A DNA stretch of 64,000 bases from Tetmemena sp. SeJ-2015. Taxonomy: Eukaryota > Ciliophora > Spirotrichea > Sporadotrichida > Oxytrichidae. Every line of letters begins with the position of its first letter. The first letter of the stretch is position 1. The translations under genes were made by a program, and so were the position numbers. Positions 55,203 through 64,000 of the stretch are shown piece after piece. The stretch spans positions 58,087 through 122,086 of the forward strand of contig JAJKFJ010020844.1 of NCBI GenBank assembly GCA_027382625.1. Direction: 5' to 3'. The notes under the pieces are model-generated. The model was not told the origin of the DNA, made no database searches, and worked only from the letters and a program-made list of their open reading frames with translations.

Positions 55203-56816
55203 ATGCATTTCTACAAGCAAGGCTCAGCTAAAAATAACCAAGACTTGAAAGGGAGCGTAGGTAGAATGAGTTAGGAACTGTAAAACAAGACTTTTTAGAT
55301 GAGAGAGCCAAGTGAGTATTCAAACTTTCTAAATCGCTATCGTTTCTTCAATTCTAAGTTGCAATTATTTATGAAACTCTTCCTTACATAGGACAATAAC
55401 TGATTTTCTAATTCAGTACGATAAGTGGTGTTTTAAGAAATTGATTATTAATTATATTCCTAAAATTTTACTTTACTTTTTACTATGAAACTCTTCTCTG
55501 ATATTATTGCACAGAGACTCTTTCCTTGATGATGAATAACAGCACCTGTCCTCATACTACTCCAAGCACTTAATAAACCACAAGCTAAAAAGCAAAGATT
55601 TTGGATCAATGAGTGGAGAGGGGTTTGAAAACAAGCAAGGTCCTATGAATTGCTCTTGCAAGGAAAAAAATGGAGTGAACTGTGAAAATGGTGCGACTTG
55701 TAATTCAGTGGTGTGCATTAATTTATAGCAGCAATTTGAATAGGACTCTGTTATTTCCAAGGACTAAATTAGACTTTAAAGTAGAGACAGTAAAAGTTTA
55801 ACTCGTTCTACTTGAACTTATTTTTAAGTGCTTCGGGGAACAGAGAAATCGTATTGAGTTAGAGATTCGATGGCTAGAGCTTTAAGTGATTTTAAATAAG
55901 GTATATTCAATTGAGCATTAGCAAGTTGAGGAACAACTTGGGTTCAAGTAACAGCCCTCACAGATAAGGCTTATCGACTAATTAGTAAAGTCCTGGTTAC
56001 AAAAATAGGATTGGAAAGCACAGGTCCTCAGAGTTCCACATCGAAGAGGAGCAAGACGAGTTTGCAATTATTTAGCAGTTTGCCTAAGATGTAACCCTGG
56101 ATTAATATGCTTTCAAATTTGCAGAATAATTCTTTTATAAGCCTTGATTAGTATACTAAAAGATAAATTTTTAACATTTTGAGGGGCTAGAGAACGAAGC
56201 GTCCTTAGAAAGAGGAGGATTTAAACTCAAACCTAGACCAAGGACAAACTACCGATTCAAGAAACCTAAGAAGAATGAGATAATTGAGGAGGGTTTTATA
56301 TCTCCGAATTAAAGGCACAGTCCAATTCCAAAACTGAAGGATTTGCTCACTACCAAGTCTTTACACAATTCTCAAGAGAGGGAGCAGCCTTATGCCTGGA
56401 ATAATTAGCTTCTTGATAACAAGTCAAGAGTAAGTAAAGTCAGGTTTGAAGAGCAAAAATGGCTTCAAAGATGTCAAACTTTTCGATATGCATTAAATAT
56501 GATCTTGCATTCTTTTTCTTTATGATGATAATCAAAGTTTGAAAGACTTAACTACCATATCTGAGGATCCTATGCTCACATAGCAGAGGCTCACTCAAGA
56601 AAAGTTCTAAACTTAAAAAGAAAAGGATATACCAGAGAATACTAACTTTTCAAAAGACTGGAATGGATAAAGGGCAAAGACTGGAAATTACAGGATTAGG
56701 AACAATTATTTCAAAACAGCAAACGCTCAAAGTAATTTCATCTATGGTGATGGGGATAAAATGAATTGTCCATAGAGGTAAAGATAAGGCCAGTAGATTG
56801 GATGAAGATTATATCT
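55203..56816 (+). CDS. Unknown protein, Cys-containing and basic
   Basis: ATG 55203 (MHFYKQGSAKNNQDL). A break at about 55312-55515 is AT-rich and probably an IES or intron. It continues with a Cys-containing segment (MNCSCKEKNGVNCENGATC), an acidic segment (HIEEEQDEFAIIQQFAQDVT), then a basic segment (KPRPRTNYRFKKPKKNE) and a Q/K/N-rich tail to TGA at about 56816. Breaks near 55800, 55900, 56140 and 56490 remain unresolved. It runs convergent to Kintoun with about 40 bp between ends. Family not recognised. Confidence 0.45.
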
Positions 56817-56854
56817 AGAGAATTAACACTTCAAAATAAAATAATAGTTTAGTT

Positions 56855-59522
56855 TCAGTATATTCTGAAAATAGTGGACGACTCCAGATTCATGAAAGTG
56901 AGTTGAGCTTGAGAGGCTTTTCTAATCTCGTTCTGTAACTATTCTAGCTACTGCTTTTCTAGCTCTAGATTAGCTTCCGCGACTGTTTGCTTATTCTCAG
57001 AATCTCCTTGATTTTCTTTGTCTTATCCGTCTACGGTATTTTGAGAGACTTATTTCTGAGCAACTTCAACAGGTTTTTCCACCTTTTTAAGGAAGTTAGA
57101 CTTCATCTAACCTCTCTGAGGGATGGTGAAGTCTCTAATTTCATAACCAAGTGAGTTCCAAGTTGCTTCCTTCTCTAGCTTCTTAAGCTTTATAGAAATG
57201 AAATCCACTAGGAGTTCAACGCTGCTCTGAGCCACGTCTACTTCCTTATGAAGAGTGTAGCAAATTCTGTGAACTTAAGGTGTAGATTGAGATGAAATGT
57301 TGCGAGCCGATGAGGGAGGGTATCTTACTTCTAGAAGCAGCTCGTTCTCTGAGAGAGCGTAGCGCACGTCAGTTTGTTTATTGTAGCCCTTAAAATTTAA
57401 GTTCAAGAACACGAATTCTTTCTGATGGAAGAACTAGAACTTTAAATTTCAATTAATCTTATTTGCATATTTAAAAGTGCTTTGCTGCCACTTTCTCTGA
57501 GGTTTCCCAATCGAACTTATTCTCTGCACTAGGTTCTTCACTCTAAACTTTCTATTCTTCGCTCAGCTTATCACTCTTTACTTCTTTTGCTGGTTCAATG
57601 TTTTTAATCTCTTGGATGAGTGGCTTTCTCATGCCGTTTTCGGTAACACCTCCTATTGAAATGCCTGAATCATTTACGAATTCACTCTCTTGCTCTTGTA
57701 AACTTTCCTTGAATTTAATGTCACCTGTGCTCAGTAGAGACTCTCTTTCTGAAACTGCTGTGGTCTTTCCAGTTAGGGACTCCTTATCTTGTGAATAGAT
57801 TTTCAAAAAGTTCTCTCTCTGAGCTCTCTGAGAAGGATCTTCATCTTAGTTGTCTTCTTCGAGTGCTTCTCTTCTTAGCTTCTTAAAACATGGAAAAAGT
57901 AATGAAAGCTTGTCAAGATCGACATCGTTAGCATCTCTCTTGTAGTCATCTCCTTATCCATTAACTACATCAATCATAGGGAGTACCTTAGAATCGGAAT
58001 GTCCCTCTGCTGCTGCTCCCAACTTGCCAAGGATTTCGGGAACCTCTGATTGTAGCTTTTATTCATTCTCTCTCTGTTGTCTTTCAAACTCCTCCTGCTT
58101 CTTTCTCTGTACTTCACTCAGCTCTTGTAATCTCTGCTTGTGCTACTCCATTAAGAGCTTTGATTCTTCAGTCAACCCAACTACAGGCACTCTTATCGTA
58201 AGTGTCTTCTTGGACTTATCAAACTTGGCTGAGCCGTTTTAGGAATCACATAGATATTTCAAGTTCAAGTCTAAGTAATAGAGCGAGGGGTACTCGAAGA
58301 TTAAGTTGCACTCGTTTATGTCTAGCCTTGCCAGCTTCATGGATTCCACAAAGGGAACTTGAATTGTGACTGTCAGCTCTTTGGGGATCTTGTTCTTCTC
58401 AAAGAGATTCTTGTCTTTGAACTCTTCATTGGTCGAGAAGCCTTCCCAAGCTTCCTCCATGTTGGCTGGATAGGAAAATACTAACTTGTACTTTGGCCTG
58501 ACTACTGAGGTTGGCATCTACTCCTCCTGCTCCTTATCTTCATCCTCCTCATCAATCTCTCCCAGCACTTTAGCATCTATGAATCAAGATAGTAAACTTA
58601 TTAGTTTATATATCTTGCTTTGCCTTGGCTCTGAGTTCTTCCTCTTCCTTCTGGAGGCGTTTGTACTCCTCAGTCTAATGGGAAACTTCCTTCTATAGCT
58701 GAGTCTCGTGCCTATTTACGTCTGCATTAGCAAGTAGCTTGTTCTCCGTAGCTACCTTGACTGTGAGTAGAGCAGGTTTGCCGCCTTTGCAATTTAGGTG
58801 CTTGAGGATCTTATAGTCAGCAGAGCACTTCTCCTTGTTCTCGGCCAGTACCTTGTTAACTCCGTCGATGGCAGTCTCAGCTACGAACTTCTTAAAGTCA
58901 TCATGGATGATAAAGCCTCCAATGTCAGTGTGGAATACTACATCCACAGTACTGCAGAGATCTCCCTTTTTATCTTGGTCGTGGCGGGGCTTACTTACTC
59001 TATAGGGAAGCTGCCAGCTATATCCCTTACGGCCATCTGGCATAGTAGCTTGCTATCTCATAGGCTTCTCCACATCTTCGTGGAAGCAGACGTTGACAAA
59101 TGTCTTCTGGTCGAAGTACTACTTGTTCAAGTCACTAATGAGTTTCACTATAACTCAATACGCTTTAAAGTTTGTTTCTTGGAACTTGTCTTGATGCAGA
59201 AGAGGGCGTTGGGCTGGATGAGCTTAGTACCTACTGGTAAGTCACCTGCATCCTCCAGCTGGCGGAGGTACTGCTCATACTCTGCCTTTTAGTTGGGGTC
59301 TGAGATTTCCTTGACATAGTCAGCTAGCATAGATTTGAACTCTGGTTGCTCCATGGCCTTGGTGAAGGCGCGCAGTTCCTGCTTGGACATGTCAATTTTC
59401 TTGCCCTCAAATAGAGGATGGTCTATTCCTGGAGCGTTATCTGCCTGAGGGGCTTGTGGGGCTGGCTTGGCCTGACCAGTAAGTTTGATTCTGTTGAAGT
59501 CTTCGGATGCGTATGGGTTCAT
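56855..59522 (-). CDS. Kintoun / DNAAF2 (PIH1 family dynein assembly factor)
   Basis: A cytoplasmic co-chaperone that preassembles axonemal dynein arms with HSP90/HSP70. ATG 59522 to TGA 56855-56857. After removing three IESs (59126-59181, 58579-58615, 57444-57483) the length is 2,535 nt, exactly 845 codons, close to animal Kintoun. N-terminus: MSKQELRAFTKAMEQPEFKS, GTKLIQPNALFCIKT; PIH1 core: FVNVCFHEDVEKP, SWQLPYRVSKPR, VDVVFHTDIGGF, DYKILKHLNCKGGKPALLTV; then the second conserved domain PKELTVTIQVPFVESM and CDSQNGSAKFDKSKKTLTI. The last 200 residues contain a p23/CS-like beta segment (FFHQKEFVFLNLNFKGY, YALSENELLLEVRY). Its presence fits a ciliated cell. Confidence 0.93.
57444..57483. other. 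IES, pointer AAAG (coding strand; 40 bp)
   Basis: CTTT at 57440-57443 and 57480-57483 on the plus strand. Excision joins TSEKVAAK to FQFFHQKEFVF. Confidence 0.92.
58579..58615. other. IES, pointer AGAT (coding strand; 37 bp)
   Basis: ATCT at 58575-58578 and 58612-58615 on the plus strand. Excision joins LRAKAKQ to DAKVLGEIDEED. Confidence 0.93.
59126..59181. other. IES, pointer CAAG (coding strand; 56 bp)
   Basis: CTTG at 59122-59125 and 59178-59181 on the plus strand. Excision joins FCIKTSSK to QYFDQKTFVNVC in the PIH1 domain. Confidence 0.95.
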
Positions 59523-59781
59523 AAATACAATACTCACTATTTGTTTATCATGTTTGTAGATATCTTGTGATGTTTTGTTGGTTGCTGAGTTATAGTTGCT
59601 ATGGAGTCTCTCTCTTTTTAAGAGTTATAAATTTGAATTATAAATTTATACTATCCCACCCCAACACACAAAGATAATTATTCAACTTGAATTTGATCTC
59701 CTTGATTCTCGAACATTCTCAGTTCTTTATCTGATTAATTAAAATGATTAAAGAAATTAGTAATTTAAAATAGATCCGAAA

Positions 59782-60111
59782 ATGCAAAACCAAATGGAGC
59801 ACCTGTACGCAAAGTACCATGGGTGCGGACACGCAGACCTCACCAAGTGGTAAGCAAACTTCAACTACATGGAATAAGAAATAATTTTAAATCCTGCTTG
59901 TAGGGAGTTCGCTACTGGAGTGCACAGAGACAGCTATGCTTCACACATCGGCCACTTCAGTAGACTGTCTTACATGGCAGTAGCTGAGGGAGAATCCATT
60001 GCAAAGACCAGACACAAGCTGCTTGAGGTAAATAATCTATCATTGATTGAAATATAGAAAATGGTTTAGCCATGTGGACCTCCTCCAGCTAAGAGAGACT
60101 CAGAGATCTGA
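59782..60111 (+). CDS. SF3B5: SF3B5 (SF3b 10-kDa subunit)
   Basis: A small subunit of the U2 snRNP SF3b complex that helps recognise the branch point. ATG 59782 to TGA 60109-60111. Two GT-AG introns (59850-59903, 54 nt; 60028-60057, 30 nt) leave 246 nt, 82 codons; the human protein is 86 aa. The product matches the family along its length: HLYAKYHGCGHADLTKWEF, HRDSYASHIGHFSRLSYMA, AEGESIAKTR, KMVQPCGPPP. No IES was found. The 59523-59781 interval (259 bp, AT-rich) separates it from divergent Kintoun. Confidence 0.97.
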
Positions 60112-60240
60112 TCCCATCCAGTTCATTTCTAATGGCTAGAGTTTGAACTTTAATTCTCTTTAACTCTTTGAGAAGATGTTTGAGCTATAGTTTTAATTAA
60201 TTTGATAATTCTCTTACAAATAATTAAGTTAATTATTAAA

Positions 60241-61347
60241 AATGAAGAGAACACAAGGACAAAAGTATAATAACCAGTCTGCTTATAGCAACTAATCTCA
60301 CAGCACATTCAATCCATAAAGGGTGTCCTAAGAAGAGAGAGAAGAGGAAAGATTGATGAGACCTGCTCTTCCTCTCGAGGGGAGGGATAGATTTCAAGAT
60401 GAGGAGTATGAACTGCCTGAAGAAGATGAGGAAGCCTTGAGATACTTGATGACTGTCAGACAAGAAGCTAAGAATCTGCTGACAAGCAATTAAAATTTTA
60501 CTGCATCTACTAGACACAGTGCAACTATAAAGGATGAGCAAAGTGTAGTGTTTAGAAGCACCAAGCACTCCAATTAAGTGGAAGATTTATAAAAAGTATC
60601 CTCAGATTAATCTCACGGCCACGATAGAGATTATATTCAGCACAGTCTAGCAAGGATGTACTTTCAGTCTTCTGAGCGAATTCTGAGTGACATCAAAAGT
60701 CAGAGTTAAGAACATATCGAGGGAGGAGGGGAACAACTATTAGAGGACGAAGATATTTACTAAGATCAAGATATAGTTAACCGCATCTTAAAATTTATAA
60801 ATGCATTTAGTGGAGTGATAAGTTTATCAGCAAGGCTTAGAAAGCCAGTCTTAGTGCTAAACTTTGGGATTAAAGCTGGATAGATGAAGTGCTAAGCCAA
60901 AGAAAGGTTTTTAGGAAGCAACTTATTCAAGCTTAGAAGGAAGCTCCCAGGTCGAAGAGATATAGAGATGCCCAAACCTTCTTCGACTTTTATAAAGAGT
61001 CATTGAAACTAGAAATCTTAAACGCTCAGTTAGTGCAGATATATTGCCTGGCCTCTGAGCTAGTTCTTTAAGAAATTTTTCAAATAATTGCTCTTGAGCG
61101 GGAAGAATATTGGGACGAATAGGAAGGCATCCCAGATAATGACTTGCAGTTTATGTTTGCGATGCTTTGTCTGTTAGACATGCCCTTGCTGCCAGACTAA
61201 GCAGCCGACTTGACCCAGCTTTTGAATATCATGCTGAAACATAGACAAAACATAGATGAGAGCAGCTAAGCCGGGAGGGAAAGACTTGCTGCCTTAGATG
61301 TCAATATTTGCGTTATCACTGAATACTTTAAGCAGAGATTCAAGTGA
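60241..61347 (+). CDS. Gemin2/SIP1-like SMN complex protein
   Basis: Gemin2 holds the Sm pentamer during snRNP assembly. ATG 60241 to TGA 61345-61347. The N-terminal part has ALRYLMTVRQEAKNLL, corresponding to the family's YL-x-x-V-x-x-EA motif. The C-terminal part has EREEYWDEQEG, FMFAMLCLLDMPLLPDQAAD and LDVNICVITEYFKQRF, matching the conserved helical end (CLV-x-RYF-x-Q). Near 60780-60835 the frame shifts, probably across an unresolved IES, into WIDEVLSQRKVFRKQL. The middle (60540-60770) is acidic and Ser/Gln-rich. It follows SF3B5 by 129 bp. Confidence 0.75.
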
Positions 61348-61429
61348 AATATTAAATTAATCTTTTATGGTACACTTTAACACTTAATTAAGCAAACTAA
61401 TTTCTTAAAAAAATGTTATGTTCCTATTT

Positions 61430-63435
61430 GATCTAATTGCTATGATGAGAAAGATTCTCCAGGGAGATAAGGAAAGGGCCAGAATCTGCCCAAAGAGAGG
61501 AAGTCTGCAATTCTTTCAGCCATGCAAAACAGATTTTCATTTGCACCAGGCTTGCAAGGAACCTCAAGACCAGAAGAAGATGAAGATGATGTGGAGAGGC
61601 TCATTAACAAGGGCTTTGATCAGTACTTACATATTCTCAAAACCTCCCTCTTTGAGAAAGTAGCGCCTCACCTAGTTGCTTTCCTTCTATGCCTTACAGA
61701 TAAGTAGCTGCTCACACTCTCTAAATGCCAACTGAACGGAGAGATGACAGCTCCATTGTACTTTCCTTAAGACTTCAAAGACATCTTGAATCCTTTCCAG
61801 TTGAACTTATTTACTAAGTCGCAAATTTGGAAGATCCCTAGAAGCAGGTTCCTCACGTACTAAACAACCAGTTGCCGTCAATTCAACTAGCTAATTTAAG
61901 CTACCCAGAACTACTTAATAAGCCTCAATACAGACAAGAGATTTAGAGGGACCATCGTTTCCTGCAGCTTCTTCAAGAGCTACCTGATTTCCTTTTGCTA
62001 CTGAGTGAGTCTTAGAAAGCTGTCCTTGGAAATGCCATCAAACATGATAATAGCATGATATAAATTATTTTCTTCATGAGGTGTTACTGAAATATTTCTT
62101 TGTGACTGTGAGTGTGGAGTAACTCGCTCAATTTGAAAACATGGTAGCTGCTCAAGCAAAAGAAGTAGAGCATGAGGAGCTACTTAGGGAACTGGCAACT
62201 CAAATGCCTATTCAAATGAAGGCTGTTAATGGAAAGAAAGGTGGAAACGGAGCCTCTATAATGGGTGATAAATCTGGAGACCCTCTTGTCAAGATCCTGG
62301 ATTATAAACAAGACATGTGCGCTCTGATTGACACCATCGCTAGTGTGGACGTCTTTAAGTCCATAGATATAGACTTACCTGATAACTACCTAAACAACGC
62401 TCAGTTTACTTAGATTCAGAGACTTACAAAGATCAGAGGAGAACTTGAGAAACAGAACCCTGACCTCAGGGAAACATAGAGTAGAATTATGAAGTGCATT
62501 TATAAGTTTTGTCTATATATATATATTAGAGTTTGCTGAAAAGGTTTATTATGGACTTGGATGTTAAAGAAGCTTACGAGTTTTCAATCCTCAATCCCTT
62601 CCTCCTTAATGAAGAAGAGTTAATGAACCTTATCAATTTGCATTTAGAGTATCTCTATGAAGGGATAACTATTTTTTCAATGACATCCAAGAAGAAGAGG
62701 ATGACTAGGCGCAACAGAAGGAGATTGAGCTTGAGTTGGATTTGAATAAACTGGTGGAGAGTAGCTCATCAGAGGATGAGGAAAACTAAGCCACTTCAAG
62801 AGATGGAGAGGACACTTCATATGATCGGCCCTTCAATAGAGATGGAGCTTTTAAAGCAAACAATGGTGCAGGTCAAGCAGCCATGAGTGCTTCAGGAAAA
62901 TAGAAAGGGAACAAGTAGCAAGCTTATAATCCTTATGGGGGAAGTGAAGATCTCAGCGAAAACTCTAGATAGAATTACAATACTAACATGCCAGCCCAGT
63001 TCTTGCAAGTCCCCACTCGCGGTCAGTAAGCAGCAGGTCCAAATGCAAAGGCAGTGATATAATGTATTAGATTATTCTAAAGTTTGTGAACTTCATCAGA
63101 AATAGCAACTCGAGAGCTAAGACTGGAAGAAAGAGTCTCATGAACATGGATCTTGGACGGATTGCCAACGATGTTCAGGCTAGAGCGTTAGACCCCTATG
63201 CTTAAAATTATAAGATGATTTGTTTGCTTAATCTGATGGGATGAGCTACAACGCTCTGAATATGATTCAAGAGCACAGAAGAAACTCAAGACAAAGGGAT
63301 TCAGACTCCGAGGATGAGGACGACTCAGATGAAGAGCAAGTCTCTGACCTCAGATCTAGATCAGGATTCTAACAACTTCAATACTCGCAGAATAATTTGG
63401 GCAGCGGCTTTGATTACAACAACTACTATCAGTGA
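61430..63435 (+). CDS. Unknown acidic-tailed protein
   Basis: The frame runs from about 61435 (no firm start) to TGA 63433-63435. N-terminal half: helical with hydrophobic segments (KTSLFEKVAPHLVAFLLCL), then MPIQMKAVNGKKGG and DMCALIDTIASVDVF. C-terminal half: acidic with Ser/Glu runs, GRKSLMNMDLGRIANDVQ, and a final DSDSEDEDDSDEEQ stretch. Breaks near 62005-62140, 62500-62550, 62660-62675, 63055-63080 and 63195-63240 are AT-rich and look like introns or IESs. No family recognised; the order suggests a nucleolar or chromatin protein but this is weak. Confidence 0.45.
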
Positions 63436-63488
63436 AGAATGATTTCTAAAACTCGCTCATGGATTTATTTTAATTTCTCAATTTCAAT

Positions 63489-64000
63489 TCATCGAATTCC
63501 CATAATATATATTTCTGAGTCGATGAGTTTGCTGGAGATGAACTCAAGCAGATGGCTGAGTGTGTTGTCATTTTCCACAAATAGCTCAATGATTCTTTTC
63601 TTGTCGTGAGCAGTTAAATTATCCTTGGTCATAGTTTAGGCATTCACTACACCCCCAGATTTGAAAGGATTACCGCCTCTAGTTTCATTCAATCCATCGT
63701 TGATATTATCGTTGAAGCCACTCTTGCCCATAGTGCTGTTGTTGAGAGTGCTGTTGCCATGAGCTGCAGTCATTGCTGCTCCCACTCTGTCCTTCTTATC
63801 CATGATAACTGCATCTATACAGTTCTTGAAAGTCTACACCAGCACCTCTGATTCTTGCTTCTGAGTTACGAACTAAAGATAAAATCGTGAAATAAACAAT
63901 TAATTAGAGATTCCTTTAAATATTTCAGAGCTCAGATTAAATATTCGGCCACGGGGCCAATTTAGTCCTTAAAAGCCAATAGCGATTGCTTACCTTATAA
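63489..64000 (-). CDS. Unknown protein, C-terminal part (5' end outside window)
   Basis: The frame runs in from beyond 64000 and ends at TGA 63489-63491. Below about 63870 it encodes an ordered-looking segment with TFKNCIDAVIMDKKDR, an Asn/Gly-rich linker (NSTLNNSTMGKSGFNDN) and a helical end (DKKRIIELFVENDNTLSHLL). An AT-rich break at about 63880-63950 is probably an IES or intron. No family recognised. Confidence 0.45.

Noticed and set aside
58798..59292. Plus-strand frame of 164 codons
   Set aside because: It is antisense to the PIH1 domain of Kintoun, which has clear family motifs on the minus strand.

Overview
The window looks like germline (micronuclear) DNA of a spirotrich ciliate of the hypotrich type (Oxytricha/Stylonychia-like; the genus is inference). 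Two observations support this. First, long reading frames run through TAA and TAG and end only at TGA, so UAA/UAG are read as glutamine. Second, conserved genes are interrupted by AT-rich inserts that lack GT-AG ends and sit between short direct repeats of 2-9 bp. Deleting one repeat copy plus the insert restores the frame exactly. That is how internal eliminated sequences (IESs) with pointers behave. I resolved 26 IESs, from 4 bp to 1,395 bp. For six genes the frame checks out arithmetically; the H+-pyrophosphatase, for example, has 8 segments totalling 2,547 nt, or 849 codons. True spliceosomal introns (GT-AG, 30-98 nt, up to about 350 nt in one kinase) are also present.

Layout: 1-4513 (+) is a large EF-hand-like/coiled-coil protein, 5' end outside the window. 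4562-5699 (-) is unknown. 5908-about 10890 (+) is a giant coiled-coil and Q/N/S-rich protein with a C2H2-like segment. About 11100-17625 (-) is a coiled-coil protein with a tail of about nine acidic repeats. 17764-19695 (+) is a membrane protein. 19960-24089 (+) is a type II-like proton-pumping pyrophosphatase split by seven IESs, one of them a huge foldback. 24316-27752 (-) is XPF/ERCC4 nuclease. 28071-30053 (-) is PRP19. About 30130-31771 (-) is unknown. 32089-33657 (-) is an amino-acid transporter. 33782-34648 (-) is a TSEN34-like tRNA splicing endonuclease subunit. About 34760-36192 (+) is unknown. 36280-37556 (+) is an inositol polyphosphate kinase. About 37560-40788 (-) is a TPR protein. 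41048-about 43357 (+) is a Q/N/M-rich protein. 43360-45150 is AT-rich and geneless. 45153-48829 (+) is a RAP1-like BRCT+Myb protein. 49147-54635 (-) is an SNF1-like kinase. About 55203-56816 (+) is unknown. 56855-59522 (-) is Kintoun/DNAAF2. 59782-60111 (+) is SF3B5. 60241-61347 (+) is Gemin2-like. About 61430-63435 (+) is unknown. 63489-64000 (-) is a partial unknown gene.

Genes are packed on both strands with short spacers, as expected for precursors of single-gene macronuclear chromosomes. In every locus I could follow, the segments are in linear order; I saw no scrambled or inverted segment. The gene content is mixed: RNA processing (PRP19, SF3B5, Gemin2, TSEN34), DNA repair and telomere (XPF, RAP1-like), cilia assembly (Kintoun), signalling and transport. 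The standout element is the 1,395-bp IES inside the pyrophosphatase gene. It is a near-perfect 626-bp inverted repeat around a 122-bp loop.
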